Assembly (NCBI RefSeq): GCF_020985305.1
Contig: NZ_CP087588.1
Coordinates: 1,972,501-2,036,500 of the forward strand
DNA length: 64,000 nucleotides
Origin: Croceicoccus sp. Ery15
GTDB lineage: Bacteria; Pseudomonadota; Alphaproteobacteria; Sphingomonadales; Sphingomonadaceae
Direction of reading: 5' to 3'
The position numbers and the translations under genes were made by a program. Shown here in pieces: positions 1-8,652 of this stretch. The stretch's first letter is position 1; the number at the start of each line of letters is the position of its first letter. Under the pieces are notes generated by a model, which ran no database searches, had not been told where the DNA came from, and worked only from the letters and a program-made list of their open reading frames with translations.

Positions 1-8
1 CGCCGATG

Positions 9-1433
9 TCACGAAATGGTGCCCGCCTCGGCAGGGTGGCGGTCATGCTCGGTCTTGTCCCAGACCTTCCCCTTACCCCGCAAATCCGCGATATAGCGCA
101 TCAGCGCCCGTCGCGCCGAAATGATCGCGATGACATTGGCAACGGGAATGCGGATGACCGCGGCGACGCCTTCTCCCCAGCCATATTCGCGGCCCACCAG
201 CACAAATCGCATGAAGGCGCGCCACAGGAACGCAAATGTGGTGAAGATCAATATCCAGTAGATCAGCGGCGGCAGCCGCGATGGCTGATAGATGCCTGCG
301 GCCTCGCCCAGTCGCAACACGCCCGTCAGCAGGACCAGCGCATAGGCGCATAGCAAGACCAGCGCCACCAGCGGCCCCCGCCGGTCGCGCAGGCGCATCC
401 AGAATTCCAGCGGGTTGCGACTCCACCCCAGCTGTTCCCACCCGTCGAACGCAATGCCCTGCACCCATCGCGCCTTTTGCCTGACTGCCGCGTCCAGCCG
501 GTGCGGGAAATAGGCGCGCGTCGCGATCAGCGATCCATCCACGGCCCGCGCGCGAATGAAGCTGCCGCCCCTGCCACGCTCGTCCTTCCGTCCGATGAGC
601 ATGCCCAGCTCGTAATCCTCGGTCAGGGCAGCAGGATCGAACGGACCCGATTGCTGGCCGCGCCGCGCGATGATCCGGTCGAGCGCGTCACGCGCAAAGG
701 CGCAGCCGACGCCTGCAGCGGGTATTCCCGCGCCCAGTTCGGCCCGCACCACCATCTCTCGCGCATGCGCGTCGGTAAATTCGTCGCAATAATGGCCCGA
801 TATGAATTGCGAAGCCTCGTGCCGTTCGGGTCTGACGGGAATCTGTACGAACTCGGCGCGATCCAGCTCTGCATCGATCAGCGACAGGGCCTGCGGATGG
901 ACCAGATCCTCCGCATCATGCAGCAGGACGGCACGAAACCGCCTGCCCGTGCGCTGTTCATCCACGACCATCGCGGCGAAGCATCTATTCAGACAGTCGC
1001 CCTTCGTCGTCGGACCGGGCGTTTCATTGATGACGATGCGAAGCCGCGGATCGACCGATCCGTCAGTGCGGATACAGGCGTCGGCAATTGCGGCCTGCGT
1101 ATCGGGATCGTTAACGTAACACCCGGCATAGATGCGCAATTCGCGGTGCGGCCAAACCGACAATGCATGGCGAAGCATCGGGCCGATCACCCGCGCCTCA
1201 CGCCATGCAGGAACGAACAAAGCAATCGGGGCGGTCAGCTCGGCCGGCAGCGGCGCGGACAATTGCCGCGTTTTCGCTCGGCCGGTCAGCTTTAGCCAAA
1301 GCCATGCGCCATCGATGGCCAGTTCGTCCAGCGCCCCGATCAGGAACCAGAAACCGGCGAACAGCAGCAGTTCCAGCCGAACCGCTTCCAATATGGAAAA
1401 AAGCGGGGTTACAACCCCCGCGCCTGCGACCAT
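9..1433 (-). CDS. NfrB-like membrane glycosyltransferase family 2 protein
   Basis: A 474-residue inner-membrane glycosyltransferase of the processive GT2 type, related to the phage N4 adsorption protein NfrB. Seen: a hydrophobic segment near residues 15-45, then the GT-A signatures in order: an acidic VNDPD near 108, HDAED near 171 (DxD-like), TEDYELG near 270, and RQKARW near 318 (the QxxRW motif of cellulose/hyaluronan-type synthases), followed by at least two C-terminal membrane segments. All catalytic motifs are present, so an active polysaccharide or glycan polymerase is likely; the sugar is not predictable. It starts at ATG 1433 and its TGA is complete at the window edge. The next gene downstream is outside the window, so operon partners (NfrA or other envelope genes) cannot be judged. 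Confidence 0.8.
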   Translation of the reverse strand: MVAGAGVVTPLFSILEAVRLELLLFAGFWFLIGALDELAIDGAWLWLKLTGRAKTRQLSAPLPAELTAPIALFVPAWREARVIGPMLRHALSVWPHRELRIYAGCYVNDPDTQAAIADACIRTDGSVDPRLRIVINETPGPTTKGDCLNRCFAAMVVDEQRTGRRFRAVLLHDAEDLVHPQALSLIDAELDRAEFVQIPVRPERHEASQFISGHYCDEFTDAHAREMVVRAELGAGIPAAGVGCAFARDALDRIIARRGQQSGPFDPAALTEDYELGMLIGRKDERGRGGSFIRARAVDGSLIATRAYFPHRLDAAVRQKARWVQGIAFDGWEQLGWSRNPLEFWMRLRDRRGPLVALVLLCAYALVLLTGVLRLGEAAGIYQPSRLPPLIYWILIFTTFAFLWRAFMRFVLVGREYGWGEGVAAVIRIPVANVIAIISARRALMRYIADLRGKGKVWDKTEHDRHPAEAGTIS

Positions 1434-1557
1434 CGATGCCCCCGTCCAGAGGCGCGCCGTTTCCGATTGACCACGCGCCCCAACACGGCGGGTCTAGCTT
1501 CGGTTCAGTTGTGCCGCAAGCGAGCCGAACGACTTGTTCGCCTCTGGCTGAAACAGC

Positions 1558-1995
1558 CTACCAGCTGCCGGTGTTTTCCATGCTGGCCCAGGGTTCGGCC
1601 GGTTCCAGATGGCCGTCCTGCAGCAATTCGATCGAAATGCCGTCGGGCGTTTTTACAAAAGCCATGTGTCCATCGCGCGGAGGGCGGTGCACGATATGAC
1701 CCGCATCCATGATCCGCTGGCAAGTGGCATAGATATCGTCGACACGGAACGCCAGATGGCCGAAATTGCGCCCGCCGGCATAGGTTTCGGGTTCGGACCC
1801 GTCTTCGGCAGGCCAGTTATAGGTCAGTTCGACCTCGGCCACGTCCTCTTGTCCGGGGGCGGACATGAAGATCAGCGTGAACCGCCCCTTCTCGCTCTCC
1901 ATCCGGCGCGTTTCCTCCAGCCCGATCAGGCGCAGGAAATCGATTGTGGCGTCGGGGTCCGTAACCCGGATCATGGTATGCAGGTATTTCGTCAT
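1558..1995 (-). CDS. gloA: Glyoxalase I / VOC-family lactoylglutathione lyase
   Basis: A 145-residue single-domain vicinal-oxygen-chelate protein. Metal-ligand positions of glyoxalase I are visible: His in YLHTMIRV near residue 6, Glu in VAEVELTYN near 57, His in NFGHLAF near 79, and Glu in GISIELLQ near 126. The family converts the hemithioacetal of methylglyoxal and glutathione to S-lactoylglutathione in the cytoplasm. The order H-E-H-E and the length match GloA, although other VOC enzymes share this scaffold. It stands alone, with 124 bp to the glycosyltransferase and 146 bp to the porin, and looks monocistronic. A glutathione reductase gene lies about 16 kb away, in keeping with glutathione-based detoxification. 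Confidence 0.85.
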   Translation of the reverse strand: MTKYLHTMIRVTDPDATIDFLRLIGLEETRRMESEKGRFTLIFMSAPGQEDVAEVELTYNWPAEDGSEPETYAGGRNFGHLAFRVDDIYATCQRIMDAGHIVHRPPRDGHMAFVKTPDGISIELLQDGHLEPAEPWASMENTGSW

Positions 1996-2070
1996 GCCGC
2001 GAAACTAGGAAGCCCGCCCCGCCATGCCAAGGGTTCAGGCGCTGCGAACGGCAAAAACATATGCGCCATG

Positions 2071-2104
2071 TGAAAAGGGCCCGCGCTCCATCGGAACGCG
2101 GGCC
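2071..2104 (-). terminator. Rho-independent terminator of the porin gene
   Basis: On the minus strand, 38 bases after the porin stop codon, an 8-bp GC stem (GGCCCGCG / CGCGGGCC, arms 2097-2104 and 2078-2085) with an 11-base loop is followed by CTTTTCA. This is the expected form of an intrinsic terminator for the 2142-2903 gene. The T-run is short (four). Confidence 0.75.
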
Positions 2105-2141
2105 GCAATTCTGACGATCCCTCGGGACCGCTGTCTATCGA

Positions 2142-2903
2142 TCAGAAGCTGGCCGACAGGGTCGCGACGACCGTGTCATTCATGACCGGACCGAACCGGA
2201 TATCGTCGTTCGAGGGAGCCTCAACGCCGACATAGGAAATGCCAGCCTCAAGCGGACCGAACACGGCCATCGATGCGCCGATCGACCAGTCGAATGCCGT
2301 CTGGTCATCGGTGCCGAAGTCCGAATAGGTCTCGGGCGACCAGACGCCATCGGTATAGCCGAGATGGCCGCTAATCGTCACCGGCGTGCCGGGGACGCCG
2401 AAACCGATATCGGTGTAGAGGTAGAGATTGTCCTGGTTTGCAGTCGAATCCTGTTCCCACGCATAGGCGAGGCCCGCAGTCACCTCTGCCGGGCCAAGAG
2501 CCGCGGTTACCGAAGCATAGGGTTCGTAATAGTCGGTATCACCCGAAGCGCTGGGATACATGTAATAAAGCAGGCCGACGTCGAACGAAACCGTATCGTT
2601 GATCGCGCCGCTGTAACCGCCGTAAAGATCGACTTCGGTATTGCCATAGCCGGTCGAGGTCGGCTCGAGCGACGATGCCCAGGTGCCGATGTAAAAACCG
2701 CTGGAATGGGCAATGTCGACACCGCCCTGAATGGCGAAATCACCACCCGAATAGCTGACGCCGCGGAAACGATAATCGGTCACCATTGCAACATTGGCGG
2801 AAACCGAAATCTCGCTTTCGTCCTGTGCGAATGCCGGCGCCGCAACCAGAGCCGAGCTAGCGAGCAGAGAGGCGGCAATCGCGCCGCGGAGAAGAGTTTT
2901 CAT
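2142..2903 (-). CDS. TorF-family putative outer-membrane porin
   Basis: A 253-residue exported beta-barrel candidate. Residues 1-26 form a Sec signal peptide ending in APAFAQ. The mature part has the MVTDYRFRGVSYS element and the alternating aromatic/glycine strands of the TorF (formerly Gcw_chp) family, and ends in a C-terminal Phe (TLSASF), the usual signal for outer-membrane assembly. The family is common in Sphingomonadales and Shewanella; substrates are mostly unknown. It has its own terminator and a roughly 300-bp upstream region, so it is probably a single-gene, well-expressed unit. No ligand can be inferred. Confidence 0.85.
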   Translation of the reverse strand: MKTLLRGAIAASLLASSALVAAPAFAQDESEISVSANVAMVTDYRFRGVSYSGGDFAIQGGVDIAHSSGFYIGTWASSLEPTSTGYGNTEVDLYGGYSGAINDTVSFDVGLLYYMYPSASGDTDYYEPYASVTAALGPAEVTAGLAYAWEQDSTANQDNLYLYTDIGFGVPGTPVTISGHLGYTDGVWSPETYSDFGTDDQTAFDWSIGASMAVFGPLEAGISYVGVEAPSNDDIRFGPVMNDTVVATLSASF

Positions 2904-3207
2904 TTTATTCCCTCATCTTTGTCCAAGGACTCCTGCTCCTCCTGAACACAACCCCGCCGCACCTTGTTTATTCGGCGCGTGTCGGGACGGTGTACTATTC
3001 GCTGTGCAGATATTTGCTGCACTGCACAAGGCGATTTTTAACTTTCTGTGTCAAACAGGCCGGTTGGTGTGGATTTCTTGCAACGCAGCGCGCGTTGAGA
3101 GACCGATTATGTCATAGATGCCCTAAATGCTTATCCTTTTACCGGCACGCCTTGTCGCGCGATTCAGGGATCATTAACTAGCTTCGATCAATGGCCACGA
3201 TTGCACT
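2904..3207. other. Intergenic region between divergent porin and phosphatase genes
   Basis: About 300 bases without a convincing gene. It is clearly richer in A+T than its surroundings, as expected for two divergent promoters. Short ORFs here lack ribosome-binding sites and recognisable proteins. I see a short GCACTGCACAA-type repeat around 3000-3030, but no strong palindrome, RNA gene or operator that I can name. Confidence 0.5.
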
Positions 3208-3996
3208 ATGAACTTTTTTCGCGACATTCTTGATCGAAAGCGCAGCGAGCCGCTGCACGGGCCGTCTATTCCCGAGGGCGAACGCGTATATGCCGTCGGC
3301 GACATTCATGGACGCCGCGACCTCTTCGACAGCATTATTGACATGATCGACGCTGACGATGCGCAGCGGGGCGAAGCCGACACGACCGTTATTCTGTTGG
3401 GCGACCTGATCGATCGCGGGCCCGACAGCGCGGGCGTGATTGCCAGCGCACGTCAATGGGCCGCGCGTCGCAAGGTCCGCATGCTGATGGGCAATCATGA
3501 AGAGATGATGCTGCGCGCGCTCGACAGTGACGAAAATCTGCGCCATTTCCTGCGGGTAGGTGGTCGGGAAACTCTGCTCAGCTATCCGATCCCGCTAAAA
3601 ACCTATCGCACCGCAACATTGTCCGATCTGGCCGAGATGGCGCGGGAAGCGGTCCCAATCGAAGACATCGAACTGATCGAATCGATGGAAAACATGATCC
3701 GCATCGGCGACTATTTGTTCGTACACGCTGGCATCAATCCGGCCATCCCGCTGGAAGAACAGGTGTCGCGCGACTTGCGTTGGATTCGCGAACCCTTCCT
3801 CAGCCACGACAGTCCGCTGGACGTATGCGTCATCCATGGCCACACGATCCGCGAGGAAGTGGAAATCGGCCCGCGCACCGACCGGCCCAATCGCATCGGT
3901 ATCGATACCGGCGCATTTCGTTCGGGGCGGCTGACCGCCATCGGGCTGGAAGGCAGCCAGCGCTGGTTTATCGAGGCAAGCAAGACTCCCGATTGA
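3208..3996 (+). CDS. Serine/threonine-type metallophosphatase (PPP/ApaH-like)
   Basis: A 262-residue calcineurin-like phosphoesterase. The PPP signature blocks are all present: GDIHGRRDLF near residue 32, GDLIDRGPDS near 69, GNHEEMM near 96, and a C-terminal VIHGHT near 210 supplying the last metal-binding histidine. This fits the bacterial PrpA/ApaH-like phosphatases, which act on phosphoproteins or on diadenosine tetraphosphate; the sequence does not decide between them. ATG 3208 begins just before the first beta strand. It converges on csaA with an 18-bp gap and has no operon partner. Confidence 0.85.
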   Translation: MNFFRDILDRKRSEPLHGPSIPEGERVYAVGDIHGRRDLFDSIIDMIDADDAQRGEADTTVILLGDLIDRGPDSAGVIASARQWAARRKVRMLMGNHEEMMLRALDSDENLRHFLRVGGRETLLSYPIPLKTYRTATLSDLAEMAREAVPIEDIELIESMENMIRIGDYLFVHAGINPAIPLEEQVSRDLRWIREPFLSHDSPLDVCVIHGHTIREEVEIGPRTDRPNRIGIDTGAFRSGRLTAIGLEGSQRWFIEASKTPD

Positions 3997-4014
3997 TCGG
4001 GTGTGCGCCGCGCA

Positions 4015-4386
4015 TCAGAGCAAGCGCGCACCATCGGGCACCACCTTGTCGGGTGAGAACAGCGTTATACGCCCTTCCGCATCCGCAAATCCCAGCGTCA
4101 GCACCTCGGACATGATCGGGCCGATCTGGCGCGGCGGGAAGTTCACCACGCCTGCCAACTGCCGCCCTACCAGATCTTCGGGGCTGTAAAGCGCCGCGAT
4201 CTGCGCGCTTGTCTTGCGCAGCCCCACGCCCGGTCCGAAATCGATATGCAGGATCAGACTGGGCTTGCGCGCCTTTTCAAAGGGTTCGGCCTTTACCACC
4301 GTGCCGATACGGATATCGACCTTCAGAAAATCGTCGAAGGCAATCGTATCGGCAGGCGGCGTAGCGGCGTTTTGGTCAATATGCAT
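4015..4386 (-). CDS. csaA: tRNA-binding domain protein, CsaA type
   Basis: A 123-residue single EMAP-II/tRNA-binding OB-fold protein. Seen: the FLKVDIRIGTVVKAEPF strand, FGPGVGLRKTSAQI, GRQLAGVVNFPPRQIGP and SEVLTLG segments typical of CsaA. The family has been described as a tRNA-binding, chaperone-like protein. Its ATG directly abuts the pccA stop (TGAATG), so it is translationally coupled as the last gene of the propionate operon. Why a CsaA protein sits there is not clear; placement at an operon end may simply be read-through linkage. Confidence 0.85.
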   Translation of the reverse strand: MHIDQNAATPPADTIAFDDFLKVDIRIGTVVKAEPFEKARKPSLILHIDFGPGVGLRKTSAQIAALYSPEDLVGRQLAGVVNFPPRQIGPIMSEVLTLGFADAEGRITLFSPDKVVPDGARLL

Positions 4387-6429
4387 TCATTCCATTTCGA
4401 GGATGACCGCATCGACCGCAAGCGAATCTCCGGCCTTGGCATTGACCGATTTCACTACGCCCGATTTCTCGGCGCGCAGGATGTTTTCCATTTTCATCGC
4501 CTCGACCACCGCCAGCGGCTGGCCTTGTTCGACCTTGTCGCCCTCGCCCACGTTCAGCGATACGAGCAGGCCCGGCATCGGACAGACGAGGAATTTCGAC
4601 ATGTCGGGCGGAATCTTTTCGATCATATGTTTCTGGTAACGCGCCACATGGGCGGGTAGCACGCGCAATTTGTGGCGCGCGCCGCGCGTCGTCAGTGCGA
4701 AACCGGCCGGTATAGGTTCGACCTTCACGGTCAGCGGATCGCCGCCTTCGCCCTCTTCGTCGGCATCGAACACGGCGCTGACCAGACGCTGACCGGGCGT
4801 GTATTCCATGGCGATATCGACTGCATCGCCGTCGACCGTGACCGCATCTTGCGACAGCGTCACCTCGTGCCCGGCATCGCCCAGCTCGACCACCCAGTCG
4901 GCGGGCGGTGACAGGCGGTTACCCAGCTGCCCCTCGATCCGGCGGGCGCGGTCGGCGTGGGCAGTGGCGATAAAGGCCGCGATGGCCGACAGCTTGCGCC
5001 CCATGGCCGCATCGGCAGGCGCACCCGTGAAGCCCTCGGGGTATTCTTCGGCAATAAAGCCGGTGGTCAGCTCGCCGCTGCGGAAACGGGGATGCTGCAT
5101 GATGGCCGACAGGAAATCGATATTATGGCCCAGCCCTTCGATGTCGAAGGCATCCAGCGCCGCAACCTGTAAGTCCGCTGCCTCGTCACGGGTTTCGCCC
5201 CATGTGATCAGCTTGGCGATCATCGGGTCATAGAACATGCTGACCTCGCCGCCTTCGTAAACGCCATCGTCCACGCGAATCCCGTCCACACCGCGGCGGC
5301 CATTCTCGCTACCGTCATCGGTCCAGCCATCGACCGGCGGGTCATAGCGGACAAGGCGGCCCGTGCTGGGCAGGAAACCGCGATAGGGGTCTTCGGCATA
5401 GACGCGGTTTTCGATGGCCCAGCCGTCGATCTTCACATCGTCCTGCGTCATCGCCAGCTTTTCGCCTGCGGCCACGCGGATCATCTGTTCGACCAGATCG
5501 ACGCCGGTAATCGCCTCGGTAACGGGGTGTTCCACCTGCAGGCGGGTATTCATTTCAAGGAAGTAGAAGCTTTCCCCGCTGGGGTCCGCGCCCGAAACGA
5601 TCAGCTCGACCGTTCCGGCCGAATAATAGCCGACGGCCCGCGACAGCGCCACGCATTGCTCGCCCATCGCCTTGCGCATCTTGGGCGTGACGAAAGGTGA
5701 CGGCGCTTCCTCGACCACCTTTTGGTGGCGACGCTGGATCGAACATTCACGCTCGTTCAGATAAAGGATATTACCGTGCTTATCGCCCAGAATCTGGATT
5801 TCGATGTGGCGCGGGTTGAGGATGAATTTCTCGATAAAAACGCGGTCGTCGCCAAAGCTGTTCAGCCCTTCGCGCTTCACGCTTTCGAAACCCTCGCGCA
5901 CGTCCTGTTCGGAATAGGCAAGGCGCATGCCCTTGCCCCCGCCGCCCGCGCTGGCCTTCATCATCACCGGATAGCCGATGTCGTTCGAAATCTCGACCGC
6001 GTGGTCGGTGTCGCGGATTTCGCCCACGAAACCGGGGACGACATTGACGCCCGCTTCCTTGGCCAGCTTTTTGGATTCGATCTTGTCGCCCATGGCAGCA
6101 ATGGCACCCACGGGCGGGCCGATGAACTCGATCCCCTCCGCGGCCAGCGCCTCGGCAAACGACGTGCGTTCGGACAGGAAACCATAGCCCGGATGCACGG
6201 CTTCGGCACCGGTCTGCTTGCAGGCGGCGATGATCTTGTCCGCGATCAGATAGCTTTCCGACGCGGCCGAGGGGCCGATGTGAACAGCCTCATCCGCCAT
6301 TTGCACGAAGGGCGCGCGCGCATCGGCATCGGAATAGACGGCAACCGTGGCAATGCCCATCCGGCGCGCGGTCTTGATCACGCGGCATGCGATTTCGCCG
6401 CGATTGGCGATGAGGATCTTCTTGAACAC
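4387..6429 (-). CDS. pccA: Propionyl-CoA carboxylase alpha subunit (biotin carboxylase + BCCP)
   Basis: A 680-residue acyl-CoA carboxylase alpha subunit. Order: biotin carboxylase N-domain from MFKKILIANRGEIACRV, ATP-grasp with SAGGGGKGMR near 161-170, catalytic EMNTRLQVEHPVTE near 291, a central BT-like region, and a C-terminal biotinyl domain with the biotinylated lysine in EAMKMEN near 645. With PccB it carboxylates propionyl-CoA to (S)-methylmalonyl-CoA, using ATP and bicarbonate. Substrate assignment rests on the operon with mce and scpA; acetyl- or methylcrotonyl-CoA carboxylase subunits look alike. It follows the LprI-like gene by 19 bp and leads directly into csaA. bioB upstream in the same operon supplies its cofactor. 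Confidence 0.93.
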   Translation of the reverse strand: MFKKILIANRGEIACRVIKTARRMGIATVAVYSDADARAPFVQMADEAVHIGPSAASESYLIADKIIAACKQTGAEAVHPGYGFLSERTSFAEALAAEGIEFIGPPVGAIAAMGDKIESKKLAKEAGVNVVPGFVGEIRDTDHAVEISNDIGYPVMMKASAGGGGKGMRLAYSEQDVREGFESVKREGLNSFGDDRVFIEKFILNPRHIEIQILGDKHGNILYLNERECSIQRRHQKVVEEAPSPFVTPKMRKAMGEQCVALSRAVGYYSAGTVELIVSGADPSGESFYFLEMNTRLQVEHPVTEAITGVDLVEQMIRVAAGEKLAMTQDDVKIDGWAIENRVYAEDPYRGFLPSTGRLVRYDPPVDGWTDDGSENGRRGVDGIRVDDGVYEGGEVSMFYDPMIAKLITWGETRDEAADLQVAALDAFDIEGLGHNIDFLSAIMQHPRFRSGELTTGFIAEEYPEGFTGAPADAAMGRKLSAIAAFIATAHADRARRIEGQLGNRLSPPADWVVELGDAGHEVTLSQDAVTVDGDAVDIAMEYTPGQRLVSAVFDADEEGEGGDPLTVKVEPIPAGFALTTRGARHKLRVLPAHVARYQKHMIEKIPPDMSKFLVCPMPGLLVSLNVGEGDKVEQGQPLAVVEAMKMENILRAEKSGVVKSVNAKAGDSLAVDAVILEME

Positions 6430-6448
6430 TAACGGCTTCCTCTCTGGA

Positions 6449-6793
6449 TCAGTTCGTCTGCGCGAGCGCGCGCAATTGCACGGTTCGCGTTTCGGTCAGT
6501 TCGGTCATGCATCGGTTGTGGATCAGCGGCAGGATCGACCCGCCGGCATAGGGAGCAGCCACCGCCTTGCATTGCGCGTCGCGGAAGGCGATCCACGCGC
6601 GCTGCGCCGCCAGCAGGCTGTCGAATGTGTCGCGCTGCTTCGCCACTGCGCGTGCAACGGCCCATGCGGCATTCAGCGCGCCATCGGCGGCCTGATATTC
6701 CTGCATGGAACAGGCGTTCATGTCCGCCTGCGTCATCGCATTGTCGCAGGCGGCGGATTGAACGGCAGTGGCAAGAAGCAGCGCTGCGATCAC
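6449..6793 (-). CDS. Small exported LprI-like (DUF1311) protein
   Basis: A 114-residue protein starting at GTG 6793, which overlaps the bioB stop (GTGA), so the two genes are translationally coupled. Residues 1-15 are a short hydrophobic export signal. The remainder has the lysozyme-inhibitor-LprI N-terminal/DUF1311 pattern: [14 protein letters not shown], then a helix with [14 protein letters not shown] and a final Cys near 95, giving four or five cysteines for periplasmic disulfides. The family name comes from a mycobacterial lysozyme inhibitor, but most members have no known role. An ATG-initiated reading would extend it by about 150 residues over bioB in another frame; the GTG start is better supported by the signal peptide and the overlap. 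Confidence 0.7.
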   Translation of the reverse strand: MIAALLLATAVQSAACDNAMTQADMNACSMQEYQAADGALNAAWAVARAVAKQRDTFDSLLAAQRAWIAFRDAQCKAVAAPYAGGSILPLIHNRCMTELTETRTVQLRALAQTN

Positions 6794-7848
6794 TCGGCAG
6801 CCTCCGCGGGCAGTTTTGCGCAGGTCGCGCCGGTGTCGGACGCCGCCATCGCTTCCAGCCCCAGCCGGTCGAACAGCGCATCGTCGCTGTCGTCGCCCGC
6901 ATTGGGCGCGGTCAGCAATTGTTCGCCGCTGAAGATGGAGTTTGCCCCCGCAAGGAAGCACAAGGCCTGTGTCGATGCGCTCATGCTCTCGCGCCCTGCC
7001 GACAGGCGGACCATGGATTCGGGCATGGTAATGCGCGCCACCGCGACGGTGCGGACGAATTCGATCTCGTCGATCTGGGCCAGCGGCGTATCGGCCAGCA
7101 TGTCGCCCAGCGGCGTGCCCTTGACCGGCACCAGCGCATTGACCGGCACGCTTTCGGGGTGATCCTCCATCGTCGCCAGCACGTGGACGAAGCCCACGCG
7201 ATCCTCGCGCGTTTCGCCCATGCCGACGATCCCGCCGCAGCACACGTTGATGCCCGCCGCGCGCACATGTTCCAGCGTCAGCAACCGGTCGCCCAGGCTG
7301 CGCGTAGTGGCAACGCGGTCGTAATATTCGGGGCCTGTGTCGATGTTATGGTTGTAATAATCGAGGCCCGCATCGGCCAGTTGCCGTGCCTGCGTGTCAG
7401 TCAGCATCCCCGCCGTCATGCAGGTTTCCATCCCCATCGCCTTTACCTGCCGGACCATTTCGGTCAGCGCGGGCATGTCGCGGTCCTTGGGATTGCGGAA
7501 TGCCGCACCCATGCAGAAACGGGTGCTCCCCATGTCCTTGGCCTGTGCCGCCGATTGCAGCACTTGCTGCACTTCCATCAGCTTGGTCGCCTTCAGCCCG
7601 CTGTCATTATGGGCGGACTGGCTGCAATAGCCGCAGTCTTCGGGACAACCGCCGGTCTTGATCGACAGCAGGGTCGAACGCTGCACGGTGTTGGGCCGGT
7701 GATGGGCGCGATGCACTTCGGCCGCGCGGAATACCAGCTCGGTGAACGGCAGGTCGAACAGGGCGGCGATTTCCTCGCGGGTCCAGTCGTTTCGCGGTTC
7801 GGGGCGCGTTTCAGAACGCGGTGCGGGTGCGGTTTGGGGGTTGGTCAT
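6790..7848 (-). CDS. bioB: Biotin synthase
   Basis: A 352-residue radical SAM enzyme that inserts sulfur into dethiobiotin. The CxxxCxxC cluster motif is at C68, C72 and C75 ([10 protein letters not shown]), followed by [12 protein letters not shown] near 175 and the [11 protein letters not shown] segment, all diagnostic of BioB. It overlaps the upstream DUF3445 gene by ATGA and the downstream LprI-like gene by GTGA. The other bio genes are not in this window. Placing bioB inside the operon of a biotin-dependent carboxylase makes functional sense, since rising PccA levels need more biotin. Confidence 0.95.
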   Translation of the reverse strand: MTNPQTAPAPRSETRPEPRNDWTREEIAALFDLPFTELVFRAAEVHRAHHRPNTVQRSTLLSIKTGGCPEDCGYCSQSAHNDSGLKATKLMEVQQVLQSAAQAKDMGSTRFCMGAAFRNPKDRDMPALTEMVRQVKAMGMETCMTAGMLTDTQARQLADAGLDYYNHNIDTGPEYYDRVATTRSLGDRLLTLEHVRAAGINVCCGGIVGMGETREDRVGFVHVLATMEDHPESVPVNALVPVKGTPLGDMLADTPLAQIDEIEFVRTVAVARITMPESMVRLSAGRESMSASTQALCFLAGANSIFSGEQLLTAPNAGDDSDDALFDRLGLEAMAASDTGATCAKLPAEAAE

Positions 7849-8645
7849 GCGGCTTTCCTCTGGCGCGCCTCTGCATAGGCGGAAAGCGCGCGTGCATAAT
7901 GGGGTGCGGCGCGCCGGTCACCCTCGCCCGCACCGAAACCGTGGAGCGTTTCGGCAATCCGCGCAACGCCTGCGTCGCTCAGGCTGCCAAGCGGCGCGAC
8001 ATGCACGCCGATGGTAAAGACGATGGCCTGCGATTTCGGCAGCCGTCGCAACGTCTCCCGCTCGCAGCGCACGAACAGGGTTTCGCCCGCGTTTTCGGGG
8101 TTTACATGGGCAAAGCGCTGTTCGGGATCGTCGGTGGGGAGATAGCGCCACAATCCGTTGGGCACCACAAAGGCGTTGGTGCGGCCGAAAATATGCGGCG
8201 CACGCAATCCGTCGAGAAATCGATCGACGCCTGCGGAGAGTTGCTCGGCATATCCGTCGATGGGTTCATGCACCTTGGCGACGGCTTGGCCCATTTTATC
8301 GGCAAGGTGCCAATCGGTCGGAAACGCCACCGCCGCGCCGGTGAGGCGATAGGGTTGATCCGGCGCATCCTGCGTCAGAATGCAGAAATCCTCCCAATGC
8401 GCGCGGGCGGCCTGTTCGATGCCGCCCGATACGCCCAGCATTTCGCACAGTTCGGTTTCGGCAGCGCGCGCTTCGGGGAGGATCTGGACGGCATCGGGAT
8501 GCGCGTCGAATGTCGCGTTCCGCGGGGCAAGATCGGGGTCGCCCGCCAGCCACTCACCTTCCGCCAGACGCACCAGCCCCATGCGCAGCGGGCCGGAGAC
8601 CCGTGCGTCAAGCAGCAGCGTTTCGATGGAGAAGCCAAGTGACAC
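7845..8645 (-). CDS. DUF3445 / heme-dependent oxidative N-demethylase-like protein
   Basis: A 266-residue protein starting at GTG 8645, with GGAG ten bases upstream. It matches the DUF3445 family, whose characterised member (HODM) is the heme-binding PAS-fold subunit of an oxidative N-demethylase. Recognisable parts are [16 protein letters not shown] near 39-54, [20 protein letters not shown] near 90, [15 protein letters not shown] near 154 and [20 protein letters not shown] near 193. The reductase partners of HODM are not encoded nearby, so the electron donor and the substrate are open. It lies 7 bp after scpA and overlaps bioB by 4 bp, firmly inside the propionate operon. An upstream extension to 8771 would run over scpA in another frame and is rejected. 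Confidence 0.75.
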   Translation of the reverse strand: MSLGFSIETLLLDARVSGPLRMGLVRLAEGEWLAGDPDLAPRNATFDAHPDAVQILPEARAAETELCEMLGVSGGIEQAARAHWEDFCILTQDAPDQPYRLTGAAVAFPTDWHLADKMGQAVAKVHEPIDGYAEQLSAGVDRFLDGLRAPHIFGRTNAFVVPNGLWRYLPTDDPEQRFAHVNPENAGETLFVRCERETLRRLPKSQAIVFTIGVHVAPLGSLSDAGVARIAETLHGFGAGEGDRRAAPHYARALSAYAEARQRKAA

Positions 8646-8652
8646 CGGGTTA

